From IMG/VR virus record IMGVR_UViG_3300005822_000040, positions 1-30,582 of that record: 30,582 bases of DNA, one strand, 5' to 3'. Both the position numbers and the translations under genes were made by a program. The notes beneath the pieces were generated by a model. That model saw only the letters and a list, made by a program, of their open reading frames with translations. It was not told the origin of the DNA and did not search any database. Position 1 is the stretch's first letter; each line of letters opens with the position of its first letter. Source of the DNA: a virus. Positions 1 through 8,489 of this stretch are shown in pieces.

Positions 1-1
1 A

Positions 2-58
2 CTCAGTTCTGGTTCTCGGTGGGTCGTTTCAATCATTAAGGACTTGGTGGCTGTTTAA
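2..58 (+). CDS. C-terminal end of an upstream gene (partial)
   Basis: The frame starting at base 2 is open from the window edge to a TAA whose last A is also the first base of the next ATG. It encodes 18 residues ending in KDLVAV. The one-base TAATG junction is typical of translationally coupled phage genes. In this position a tail or head-completion protein would be expected, but too little is visible to name it. Confidence 0.65.
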   Translation, partial: LSSGSRWVVSIIKDLVAV

Positions 59-1248
59 TGTGGCGCACACCGCTTTCATTGTTTGGCGGCAGCGGGGTCG
101 CTAGTCTCACCTTCACATCCGATACCTACATCGGTGACTTGTTCGCCTATCTAGGCTCTCCTTCCATTGCGGTAGAGGTCACCATTACGGCTGACAACGC
201 TGATGTTGCCGCTATCTTTATCAGCTCATCATTTGATCCTGCCAGCACGTTCACGTTTGTGGGAACTAATGGTGGTCGCTTCATTGGTGAGGGTGGTGCA
301 GGTGGTGCTGGAGGCGATGATAACGGCGCGACCGGAACAGCTGGCAGTAAGGGCGGCGCTGGTGGCGCTGCAATCGTATCAGCCCTCAACATCGACATTG
401 ATATTGATGACGGCTTTTTGCTCGGTGGTGGTGGTGGCGCTGGTGGTGGTAGCTACGACGCTGGTAGTGGTGGCACTCCGGGTGGTGGTGGAGGCGGCGG
501 CATTGGCTGGGGTGATGCAGCTGGAGGCGCGGCTGGCGATCCAACCGGCACGCCGATAGCAAGCGCTGGAACCGCAGGCAGTCAAACAGCAGCCGGTAAC
601 GGTGGGTCAGGCGGCACATCTCTTACCAATGATGGTGGTGATGGTGGTGGCTGGGGTCTTGCTGGTGAATATGGGCAGCACGCCAATCCAACCAATAACC
701 CACTTGGAGTCAATAATTTAAGAGGTAATGGTGGCTCCAGAGGTAGTGGTGGTTCAGCATTCTCACCACTAAGTGGAGCGGTTGCTACGTTCACAGGCGC
801 GAAGAGTCAAGCAACCCTGCGAACAGAGAACAGGATTAAGGGCGAAACTGACGGCAACCTCGTTCTCGGTGATGTGAGCATCTCTGGGTTCCATGTCGGA
901 ATCGGTCACGCAAGCGAGACTTATGGCTTTACGTTCGAGACCGATGGAGACCTCACCAAGATCAACAGCGACACTGGCAACACAACCACTTCATTCTGGA
1001 GCGGCAACGCATTTACTGCGGCTAACTATGAGGTTCGCCTGACCTCTGATACAAAGGCTGGTACGTGGGATGTTAGCGCCGGTACTGACAATGATTGGCT
1101 TCCACTAAGCAGCGGCACTAAGACATGGACATTCGCTACAGCTGCCTCATCACAGAACGCTGGTGCAATTTACGAAATAAGACGTACTGATGAGACGCTG
1201 CCGACTGCTGGCGGCAGACTCAAAGCAGTAGTAGTTTACGAGCCTTAA
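58..1248 (+). CDS. Glycine-rich adhesin/tail-tip-like protein
   Basis: This is a 396-residue protein. Residues about 1-70 are an ordinary beta-rich head. Residues about 71-235 are a glycine-rich tract with many GG, GGG and longer glycine runs broken by Asp, Ala, Ser and Thr. Residues about 245-396 are a non-repetitive C-terminal domain rich in Thr, aromatic residues and Gly. Polyglycine folds of this sort occur in phage receptor-binding adhesins, for example T2/S16 gp38, and in glycine-rich domain proteins next to tail fibres. The gene starts at the TAATG junction with a GGTGG about 7 bases upstream, and the next gene begins 2 bases after its stop. The location before the tail hub and fibre genes supports a host-recognition role. 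That role is inferred; no specific family is certain. Confidence 0.65.
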   Translation: MWRTPLSLFGGSGVASLTFTSDTYIGDLFAYLGSPSIAVEVTITADNADVAAIFISSSFDPASTFTFVGTNGGRFIGEGGAGGAGGDDNGATGTAGSKGGAGGAAIVSALNIDIDIDDGFLLGGGGGAGGGSYDAGSGGTPGGGGGGGIGWGDAAGGAAGDPTGTPIASAGTAGSQTAAGNGGSGGTSLTNDGGDGGGWGLAGEYGQHANPTNNPLGVNNLRGNGGSRGSGGSAFSPLSGAVATFTGAKSQATLRTENRIKGETDGNLVLGDVSISGFHVGIGHASETYGFTFETDGDLTKINSDTGNTTTSFWSGNAFTAANYEVRLTSDTKAGTWDVSAGTDNDWLPLSSGTKTWTFATAASSQNAGAIYEIRRTDETLPTAGGRLKAVVVYEP

Positions 1249-1250
1249 TA

Positions 1251-4200
1251 ATGACAGAGAAGACGGTCTTCGATTTGCCAATCGGCGCTGGTCAGTACAC
1301 TGAGCAGTCAGAGCGTGGCGCTGTGGGTCGCTGGTACTCGATGGACAAGGTTCGCTTTCGCAAGGGGCTGGCTGAGAAGGTCGGTGGTTGGTCTCAGGTT
1401 GATCCACAATTTATTGGCACCTGTCGTCGCCTGAAGGATTGGTCATCTCTTGATTCAAAGCGATGGGTGGCAATTGCTACTGACATCAAGCTGTACTTGT
1501 GGCAAGACGGCACCCTGTACGACATCACTCCACTGAGGCGCACTGAGACGCTGGTAGCTCCGTTTGAGACGTTCACTGGTGAGTCACGTGTGCGCGTCAC
1601 TGATATAAACAGTGGAGCGCAGGAAGGCGACTACGTGACGTTCTCGAACACTATCGTAGGTGCGTCCAGTGGACTGACCTTCGATGGTGAGTACGTGATC
1701 GACACGATCATCGACCCTGACAACTATGAAATAACCAACGCAGGGACAGCGGCTACTGGTGGCTCTGGTGAGGGTGGTACAGCAGTTGTCGCTGAGTACC
1801 AGATAAGTGCAGGTGCGAACACGGCTGTGACAGCCACAGGCTACGGCACAGGCCCATACGGTCGAGAGGGCTACGGTAACGCTCGAACAGGCTCAACGCT
1901 CGTTCTGGGGATTCGTACGTGGTCTCTGGATACGTGGGGCGAGGACCTTCTCGCCTGTCCACGTGGTGGAGCTATGTACTGGTGGGATCGCTCCAAGGGC
2001 ACCGGCACACGAGCAGCACCGTTTGGTGGTGATGCGCCACCCACGAACGAGGCTATGATCGTCTCGCAGAGAGATCGTCACGTGATTGCTCTGGGAGCCT
2101 TCGATTACTTCAATGACAAGTTCGATCCTCTACTGATTCGCTGGTCATCGACTGAGGACCTGAATGACTGGGTGCCTACGAGCACCAACACATCAGGCGA
2201 CCTCAGACTCTACTCAGGGTCCAAAATCGTCACAGGTGTACGCTCACGCCTTGAGACGGTCGTATTCACTGATGTCAGCGTCCACACCATGCCGTTCTTC
2301 GGTGGCTTCGATGTGTTCGGATTGAATACGGTTGGTGAGAATGTCTCGATACTGGGTCCAAATGCCGCTGTGCCGATCGACGCTCGCGTGGTCTTCATGG
2401 CTGAGTCTGACTTCCACATCTACGATGGTATCGTCAAGGTGCTGCCGTGTGATGTGCGCAATCTTGTGTACGACTACATCAACGTCGATCAGCGTGACAA
2501 GGTGTACGGTGGGTTGAACCGTGAGTTCAACGAGGTCTGGTGGTTCTATCCATCGTACGACCCAGAGGCATGGGTACAGCAAGCATTTGATCTGAGGCTT
2601 CCACCGGGTTACGAGCTTGCCAACAACGATCCGATCATTGGTGACCCGTGCTGGGATGATGTTATTTATCTCGCGAAGTACGAGGGCACTAACGGGCAGA
2701 CCTCATACACTGAGTTGAAGCAGTCACTCACCCATACGTTCTACGGCAATGCCCAAATATCCACAGCACAGGCAAACTACGGCTCATCGGCAGTCGTGTT
2801 TGATGGTACATCTGACGGCATTCAGGTTAGCAGCCCAACCTCTACACAGCTGCTGAGTACGGACGAGGTGACGGTTGAGGGTTTTGTCTATCTCAACTCA
2901 TTACCAGTGGGAGCCGGTACTGACTGGCAGTGGGTCAATCAGGCGAATACGGATGTTAGTAACTTCGAGGTCAGGTTTGGCAATCTGAACGGAAGTCTCT
3001 ATCAGATTGAGGCTCGATTTGGATTCGGCAACACACCAGTTGGTGTTATAGCCCCTCCCTCAACAGGTGCATGGTATTACTTCTCAGCCCAGCGTCGTCT
3101 GAACGGTGCCAACTATTACGTCGATATTTTCTTTGGGCTGGCTTCTGGTGGGACCGCTAGTCGGGTGTCGCAAACCCTGAGCAACAACAACCCATCGAGC
3201 AACGTGGCAGGCGTGCCAATCACAATTGGTGCTTGGGATAACGCAAGCACTCAGGTATTCACACAGGTGCTCGACGGCTATGTAGATGATGTTCGTGTAA
3301 CCAAGTGTGCGAGGTTTGGCAACGTCTCGTCAGTCACCATCCCATCTGACTACGTAACGGTTGGTGGCTCACCATCCTCGATCGGTTATTCCTACGGGTT
3401 CAACTCGGCTGGCTACACTGAGGTTGCTGCTGTAGCTGATAACAACTACGAGCATGATTACTTACTAACCAACGACGAGCCGATCCTGACACCCACTGAG
3501 AGTGAGTACGCAGTCGAGCTGGATGTGAATCCTCTTATTGGCGCTGGTGTTGGCAGAGCAGGCATCTGTTTCCTCAGAACTGATCTGAATGGTCAGGGAG
3601 AGACGGACGCTGACGATGCTCAGCAGCTGATGTTCGAGCTGAACTATGATGACAACCGGGTGGAGGTCTGGAAGAAGACAGCAGCCGGTGTAGCGGTGCC
3701 TACCAACCAAGGCTCCAACACGGTGGACTTCACGACGCTGACAGGCTCTGCCATGGCGCTTGGCACGAAGTACGTCCTGACCGCTCAGTTCAATACACCT
3801 ACACTGACGCTATACGTGGATGGCGTGCAGGCGTTCCAGTTTGCACTGGACGCAACCGAGCTTACTCAGTTTGCTTCAGGAACTTTTGGGCTGCATCAAG
3901 CACCCGGTACTGTAAACGATCTTTATCGCTTTTATAATATTGCGGCTGGTCCTATTGGTGTGCTTACTGCGACTGATTTTGACATCAGTCCGATTGAGGT
4001 AAACCGATATGTGATGTTCAATTATGAAGAGGGTTCATGGGCAACCGGCAAGATGGCGCGTACAGCATGGGCTGACCGCTCACCATTGTTTGAGAAGCCG
4101 TACGCGACTGGTGCTGACGGCTATATTTACGAGCACGAAACAGGCACTGATGCCAACGGTGTCGGCATGGAAAGCCATATTGAGTCGTTCGATATGGAAA

Positions 4201-4478
4201 TACCAAACGCTGGTGAAGAGCTAATGCACGTTGACCAACTCATCCCTGACTTCCTGACGCTCGAAGGTAGCGTTGATGTGGAACTCACCGGGAGGAAGTA
4301 CCCAGCTGCTGACAGAATAACCAAAGGTCCGTACACGGTTGATGCGACGACGCGAAAGGTATCAACCAGAATACGTGCTCGTCAGGTTGCAATCAGGGTG
4401 TCGTCCAACGATACAGGCGACAAGTGGCGCATGGGAGTCTGGAGAGGAAGGGCAGGTCCACACGGTAGACGAGGATGA
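1251..4478 (+). CDS. P22 gp10-like tail/DNA-stabilization protein with LamG insertion
   Basis: This is a 1075-residue virion protein. The N-terminus, with RWYSMDKVRFRKGLAEKVGG, is typical of a widespread podovirus tail hub family annotated as packaged-DNA stabilization or tail accessory protein. The conserved EVWWFYPS motif is at residues 428-435 and the conserved continuation NRYVMFNYEEGSW starts at residue 918, followed by TAWADRSPLFEKP and a PDF strand near the end. In ordinary members these two motifs are only a few residues apart. Here about 480 residues intervene. They contain one clear LamG/concanavalin-like domain (about 467-700, ending in the usual YVDDVRVTK strand) and a second lectin-like segment (about 705-915). 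Members of the family sit at the head-tail junction and keep the packaged DNA in. The start has only a weak ribosome binding site and probably relies on coupling with the gene upstream. Confidence 0.75.
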   Translation: MTEKTVFDLPIGAGQYTEQSERGAVGRWYSMDKVRFRKGLAEKVGGWSQVDPQFIGTCRRLKDWSSLDSKRWVAIATDIKLYLWQDGTLYDITPLRRTETLVAPFETFTGESRVRVTDINSGAQEGDYVTFSNTIVGASSGLTFDGEYVIDTIIDPDNYEITNAGTAATGGSGEGGTAVVAEYQISAGANTAVTATGYGTGPYGREGYGNARTGSTLVLGIRTWSLDTWGEDLLACPRGGAMYWWDRSKGTGTRAAPFGGDAPPTNEAMIVSQRDRHVIALGAFDYFNDKFDPLLIRWSSTEDLNDWVPTSTNTSGDLRLYSGSKIVTGVRSRLETVVFTDVSVHTMPFFGGFDVFGLNTVGENVSILGPNAAVPIDARVVFMAESDFHIYDGIVKVLPCDVRNLVYDYINVDQRDKVYGGLNREFNEVWWFYPSYDPEAWVQQAFDLRLPPGYELANNDPIIGDPCWDDVIYLAKYEGTNGQTSYTELKQSLTHTFYGNAQISTAQANYGSSAVVFDGTSDGIQVSSPTSTQLLSTDEVTVEGFVYLNSLPVGAGTDWQWVNQANTDVSNFEVRFGNLNGSLYQIEARFGFGNTPVGVIAPPSTGAWYYFSAQRRLNGANYYVDIFFGLASGGTASRVSQTLSNNNPSSNVAGVPITIGAWDNASTQVFTQVLDGYVDDVRVTKCARFGNVSSVTIPSDYVTVGGSPSSIGYSYGFNSAGYTEVAAVADNNYEHDYLLTNDEPILTPTESEYAVELDVNPLIGAGVGRAGICFLRTDLNGQGETDADDAQQLMFELNYDDNRVEVWKKTAAGVAVPTNQGSNTVDFTTLTGSAMALGTKYVLTAQFNTPTLTLYVDGVQAFQFALDATELTQFASGTFGLHQAPGTVNDLYRFYNIAAGPIGVLTATDFDISPIEVNRYVMFNYEEGSWATGKMARTAWADRSPLFEKPYATGADGYIYEHETGTDANGVGMESHIESFDMEIPNAGEELMHVDQLIPDFLTLEGSVDVELTGRKYPAADRITKGPYTVDATTRKVSTRIRARQVAIRVSSNDTGDKWRMGVWRGRAGPHGRRG
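2556..4001 (+). other. LamG-like double domain inserted in the tail hub gene
   Basis: This segment encodes about residues 436-917 of the tail hub protein. It separates two motifs that are normally adjacent in the family (EVWWFYPS and NRYVMFNYEEGSW). The first part has the LamG pattern, including an AVVFDGTSDGIQV strand and a closing DDVRVTK strand. The second part has an LTLYVDGVQAFQF strand pair. Base composition near the right boundary (about 3900-3970) is visibly richer in A and T than the flanks. LamG folds usually bind carbohydrate, so a surface-glycan binding role is inferred. Confidence 0.65.
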
Positions 4479-7400
4479 CGAGACAGAGAGTTGCGCTTCC
4501 GTCCTTTCGTGAAGAGGGACCGATAAAGCCGTACGATATGCGGCAGCTCGTCGCTGCGCTTGAGTATCGTCTTCAGTCTTTGGAGGATGTCGGCTCAGTT
4601 ATTCCCAGCACCACGGTTGATGGTGATCTCGACAACCTCTATGCCCCACTGAACCACACACATGTCGTTGCTGACATCACCGACTTCGATGCGAATGTGC
4701 CGTCGAGCATCTTCGATCTGGATGATGTTGACGGCTCTCCAGCTATTGGTGAGACGCTCATCTGGGATGGCAATGATTTTGTGCCCGGTACTTCTGGTGG
4801 GTCTCACACGCTCGGTTCGCACAGTGATGTGTATATCCCGACACCAAACGATGGTGATGCGCTTACCTATGTGAATTCCACTGGTCGATGGGAGTCATTA
4901 CCGCAGGCAGGTGCCGGTGCAAACACGCTGCTCGATCTTGATGACACCGACATTGCCACACAGAACCAGTACGACCTACTGTTCAATGCGGATGGTGAGA
5001 ACTGGCACACCACTGCGACCGACCTACAGTGGAACCCGGTTGATGATTATCTCCAGCTTGCACTGGGTCACTCGATCAACTGGAGGAACGCATCTGAGGT
5101 AAGTGTAGAGCTGCTTGTTCTCGAAGACGCTGGCTTACAGGCTGACCCCGACATCGGCAGTGTTGTGATGCTGCTTACAGGCGAGACAGCGGTTGATGGT
5201 GCAACCTCAATCACATCAGACATAGGCAACCACACCTTCACCAGCACTGGGGCTGGCACCGCTGAGGTTAGTACGAATCAGGCGTACTTCGGGACTCGCT
5301 CACTCAGGACGCATTACCCAAGCGGAGTTAATTTTGGAATCTGGACTCAAACTGGAACCAGTGCCGACTTTGATTTTGCTGGTGGTGATTTCACAATTGA
5401 GTTTGATTTCTATTCAGAGGTGCAGTCAGGAACACAGTACCCACTGGTAAGAGGAGGTATTACTGGTGGGTCCAATCTGAGCTGGTATGTAACTGTCGGC
5501 GTTGGTGCCAATATCGACCGAATTGATTTTGCCTACTCAACCAACGGGACTGGCTACACCCTTGCGGGAACTGCGACTCCCGGCTTTACAGTTGGAGCGT
5601 GGTACAGGGTAGCCATTTGTCGTAACGGTGCAGACCTACGCTACTACGTTGAGGGCACTCAGGTTGGTACAACTAAGAATGTAGGTACGTCTGTATTCTT
5701 TGGTGGTAGCGGGTCCCTTGAGATGATTAACAATTCTGGCATCTCAATTTGGTATATGGACAATGTTCGTATCACCAAGGGAGTTGCTCGATACACTGGT
5801 GCGAGCTACACGCTTGATACTGGACCGTATGATGGGTCGTCTGGTTTCTTCTCTGGCTTTGTGGTTGGTGATCCTGTCTACCCAACACAGATCGACGGAC
5901 TGACAGCCAAAATCACATCAGCATCGACTGACATTGACGGTACGCTGAATGTTGATGGTGCGGCTGTTCTACAGGACACGCTGAAGATAAAAGGAATTAC
6001 AGAGGCTGACAGTTTTGTCCGGCTCGGTGCTGACATAACTACAGCGACACCACCTACCACGGAGACACCAACATCCCAGTTGCAGTTCTGGGACATTGAC
6101 TATACTGACCAGATTGGTGCGGTCGGTTACTTCGCTGGCAACATCTTTGGGCTTCGCAATGAAATGTGGAACGGTCCAGCACAGTTCGAGTATCGCGACT
6201 CAGCAGGCACCCTGAAGGATTACCTGCAAGCCTACCCAAACGCCAACACCAACATCAAAGCCGTCGGACAAGTTGACCTTTACGTCAATGATGGAGCACT
6301 TGGACTCACTGCAAAGAACGGTGGTGTTGACATCTATGTCAACAACAACCTGAAGGCAGAGTTTGGCACTCAGGGGCTTGATATACACAGCGCCACTAAT
6401 GCTGATAATGCAGTCAACATTGTTCGCTTCTCGTGGCTGAACGGCACCGACAGGGGCTTCGTTGGGTACTCGGCCACAGACGATCTGTACGTGCTCAATC
6501 AAGTTACAAACGGTAGTGTAATTATTACCCCTAATGGTACTGGTGTCGTTAATGTGACAGGCGCTGTTGACCTCGATAGTACGCTGAACGTCGATGGCAT
6601 CAGCACGCTCAATAACGACCTTGCAATAACCACGACGCTCGATGATGCAACTGGTGACGAGGTTGCGCTGTCGCTTGACTACACCACCAACAAAGCAACG
6701 TCTGGAGCTGACACTGGCTTCCAGATGACCATGACGGATACGCTGAGTCCGGGTGCATCATTGTTTGCTGATTACCGTCTTGGTGCGGTTACCCTGTTTG
6801 ATTGGGGTATCGACGGAACCTACAGAATTTACGATGCCACAGGCGCTGACTCAGCTGCGTTTAGTCATGATGGTACGGATTTTAATACATCCTTTGTCAA
6901 CACCACCGACTGGAACCTCAACAACATTACCAATGTAGATATTCATGACGGTGGAGCGCTGCGTCTATTCCACACTGACAATACATCCAGCTATACAATG
7001 AGTAGAAATGCTGCAACCGTCACTTTTGAGTCATCTGTCACATCAGACAACCTTGAATTTCTTGGTCACCAACAGATTAGGTTTAATAAGAATACGGCTG
7101 GCAACACGCAATTTTTTATAGGCGAGGATTCTACTATTTACGGTAGTAATTCTACGGCGTATCTTGAGCTATGGGGTGAGCAAAGCTCTACCAAATATGC
7201 GTTGCGAATGCAGGTTAATTCGGACACAGCTGTTTTTGCATCAATAGGAGCAGGGGCTATTGATCAGGTTCTTTTTGGAACAGCTATTTGGGCAAATAAT
7301 AATATAGAGGTGCATGACGGCAGCTCTCTGGTTATCTATAACAGCACTGATAATGACTCTGCTGACTTCAGTCACGATGGTATTGACTTTAATACTGTGT

Positions 7401-8359
7401 TTACCAACACGACCGACTGGAATGTCACCGGACTCGCAGGCTTTAATGTCGCCAACTACAGCTTCGATGTGGACCAGACTGTCGGCGCTGGTCAGGACAA
7501 CTTCGTCCTTACGTATGACGACGTATCTGGGCTGATCTCACTGGAGGCGGCAGGTGGTGGCGGCATCGGCGGCTCGATCACTGACAACCAAGTCGCAGTG
7601 GGCGCGACCACAGCTGATGACATTGAAGGTTCAGCCAACCTCACTTGGGATGGCACCGATCTCGATGTAACTGGTGGTATAACTGTGTCCGGGGATGCTA
7701 TCTTCAGTCAGCTTGCCAGTGGCAGTACAGCGACGATGGTGCTTACAAACAACCAGCCTCGCCTTGATATCATTGACGACAACGCAGCAGCAAATACTGG
7801 TATATGGTCGTTCGCAAATGTGGCTGGCAACTTTAGGCTGACACCCTTCAGTGATGCGTACTCAGCAGGTAATAACGCAATCCAGATAACCCGGTCTGGT
7901 AACAATGCGAACATCGGCTCCTTGCAGGCGAACGCAAGGTGGGAGGTCGTCAACAACACTGACTTCTGGGTCAGAGACGGGGCAGAGCTTGTAATTCTCG
8001 ATTCTTCTGATGCCGACAGTGCTACGTTCAGTCATGATGGGACGGATTTTAACACTGCCTTTACCAACACGACTGATTGGAACATCACCAGCCTTACGTC
8101 TATTCAGGCTGGTACTGTTGACGCTGACTTTGATGTGGTGACTGCCACTAACGTATCGACTGATGGATACCTTCAGCTCAGGACCGCCACAGATACTGAG
8201 CTTAACGCCATCGCGAATGCAATCAACACCGACGCAGGTAAGATACAAGGAGCTGTAGTTTACAATACGACGACCGACAACCCGGTCTATGCAACAGGCA
8301 ATACAGACGGCGCGGTCTGGGTAGACGGTGCTGGCACAACGGTGAATACACCAGTGTAA
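4475..8359 (+). CDS. Tail fibre protein with LamG-like domain and repeats
   Basis: This is a 1294-residue protein starting in the ATGA overlap with the tail hub gene. The N-terminal 100 residues contain YAPLNHTHVVADITDF, a typical tail-fibre segment, and probably attach to the tail. Residues about 223-450 form a LamG/concanavalin-like domain ending in MDNVRITKGVARYTG. The rest is a beta-rich shaft with TLNVDG repeats (about residues 490 and 700) and three copies of DSAxFSHDGxDFNTxFxNTTDWN at residues 792, 961 and 1181. The end (YNTTTDNPVYATGNTDGAVW) looks like the C-terminal tip found in other podovirus fibres. No chaperone-type intramolecular peptidase is obvious. The segment at about 7070-7310 is AT-richer than its surroundings, suggesting module exchange. 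Host receptor binding is the expected role. Confidence 0.85.
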   Translation: MTRQRVALPSFREEGPIKPYDMRQLVAALEYRLQSLEDVGSVIPSTTVDGDLDNLYAPLNHTHVVADITDFDANVPSSIFDLDDVDGSPAIGETLIWDGNDFVPGTSGGSHTLGSHSDVYIPTPNDGDALTYVNSTGRWESLPQAGAGANTLLDLDDTDIATQNQYDLLFNADGENWHTTATDLQWNPVDDYLQLALGHSINWRNASEVSVELLVLEDAGLQADPDIGSVVMLLTGETAVDGATSITSDIGNHTFTSTGAGTAEVSTNQAYFGTRSLRTHYPSGVNFGIWTQTGTSADFDFAGGDFTIEFDFYSEVQSGTQYPLVRGGITGGSNLSWYVTVGVGANIDRIDFAYSTNGTGYTLAGTATPGFTVGAWYRVAICRNGADLRYYVEGTQVGTTKNVGTSVFFGGSGSLEMINNSGISIWYMDNVRITKGVARYTGASYTLDTGPYDGSSGFFSGFVVGDPVYPTQIDGLTAKITSASTDIDGTLNVDGAAVLQDTLKIKGITEADSFVRLGADITTATPPTTETPTSQLQFWDIDYTDQIGAVGYFAGNIFGLRNEMWNGPAQFEYRDSAGTLKDYLQAYPNANTNIKAVGQVDLYVNDGALGLTAKNGGVDIYVNNNLKAEFGTQGLDIHSATNADNAVNIVRFSWLNGTDRGFVGYSATDDLYVLNQVTNGSVIITPNGTGVVNVTGAVDLDSTLNVDGISTLNNDLAITTTLDDATGDEVALSLDYTTNKATSGADTGFQMTMTDTLSPGASLFADYRLGAVTLFDWGIDGTYRIYDATGADSAAFSHDGTDFNTSFVNTTDWNLNNITNVDIHDGGALRLFHTDNTSSYTMSRNAATVTFESSVTSDNLEFLGHQQIRFNKNTAGNTQFFIGEDSTIYGSNSTAYLELWGEQSSTKYALRMQVNSDTAVFASIGAGAIDQVLFGTAIWANNNIEVHDGSSLVIYNSTDNDSADFSHDGIDFNTVFTNTTDWNVTGLAGFNVANYSFDVDQTVGAGQDNFVLTYDDVSGLISLEAAGGGGIGGSITDNQVAVGATTADDIEGSANLTWDGTDLDVTGGITVSGDAIFSQLASGSTATMVLTNNQPRLDIIDDNAAANTGIWSFANVAGNFRLTPFSDAYSAGNNAIQITRSGNNANIGSLQANARWEVVNNTDFWVRDGAELVILDSSDADSATFSHDGTDFNTAFTNTTDWNITSLTSIQAGTVDADFDVVTATNVSTDGYLQLRTATDTELNAIANAINTDAGKIQGAVVYNTTTDNPVYATGNTDGAVWVDGAGTTVNTPV
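6848..6916 (+). repeat. Tail fibre repeat, copy 1
   Basis: Encodes residues 792-814 of the fibre: DSAAFSHDGTDFNT followed by SFVNTTDWN. The repeat is clear at protein level, and the central part AGTCATGATGG..CGGATTTTAA is shared with copy 3 at DNA level. Confidence 0.85.
7355..7423 (+). repeat. Tail fibre repeat, copy 2
   Basis: Encodes residues 961-983 of the fibre: DSADFSHDGIDFNT followed by VFTNTTDWN. It lies 169 residues after copy 1 and is preceded by an AT-richer stretch. Confidence 0.85.
8015..8083 (+). repeat. Tail fibre repeat, copy 3
   Basis: Encodes residues 1181-1203 of the fibre: DSATFSHDGTDFNT followed by AFTNTTDWN. It lies 220 residues after copy 2 and close to the C-terminal tip domain. 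Confidence 0.85.
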
Positions 8360-8364
8360 GGAGG
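8358..8364 (+). promoter_or_regulatory. Strong ribosome binding site for the 39-residue gene
   Basis: AAGGAGG, a near-perfect Shine-Dalgarno sequence, overlaps the fibre stop codon and lies 4 bases before the ATG at 8369. It is what makes the tiny reading frame behind it credible. Confidence 0.75.
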
Positions 8365-8368
8365 ACGT

Positions 8369-8488
8369 ATGTTTTGGTTAGGATTGGTGGCAGGGGCGCT
8401 CATTGTGGCGCTCATCCCACCTGAGTACGAGGACCGGCTTCGAGTCGGAATTATCAATCAGTGGCAAAAAGTTACTAAGAAGGGGTAA
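8369..8488 (+). CDS. Small single-span membrane protein (39 aa)
   Basis: A short gene with a nearly ideal AAGGAGG ribosome binding site just upstream. The product starts MFWLGLVAGALIVALIPP, one hydrophobic segment of about 15 residues closed by a double proline. It continues with a charged tail (EYEDRLR) and ends with KKG. It fills exactly the gap between the fibre stop and the acetyltransferase start, one base before the latter. The role is unknown. Small membrane peptides at this place in podovirus genomes could help virion assembly or DNA entry, or act as an extra lysis factor. None of these can be decided from the sequence. Confidence 0.65.
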   Translation: MFWLGLVAGALIVALIPPEYEDRLRVGIINQWQKVTKKG

Positions 8489-8489
8489 A

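Noticed and set aside
203-559. Alternative plus-strand frame of 118 codons within the glycine-rich gene
   Set aside because: Result of low-complexity GGT repeats being open in several frames; the Gly-rich frame is the one with regular gene junctions.
6848-8083. CRISPR-like or regulatory repeat array
   Set aside because: Copies are irregularly spaced by hundreds of bases, lie in frame in the fibre gene and are conserved mainly as protein.
7862-8248. Minus-strand open frame of 128 codons inside the tail fibre gene
   Set aside because: Antisense shadow; the fibre frame is clearly coding, with protein-level repeats in the same interval.
8403-8489. Upstream ATG of the acetyltransferase
   Set aside because: The 29 extra residues do not belong to the GNAT fold and overlap the 39-residue gene. 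ATG 8490 follows that gene with its own ribosome binding site.
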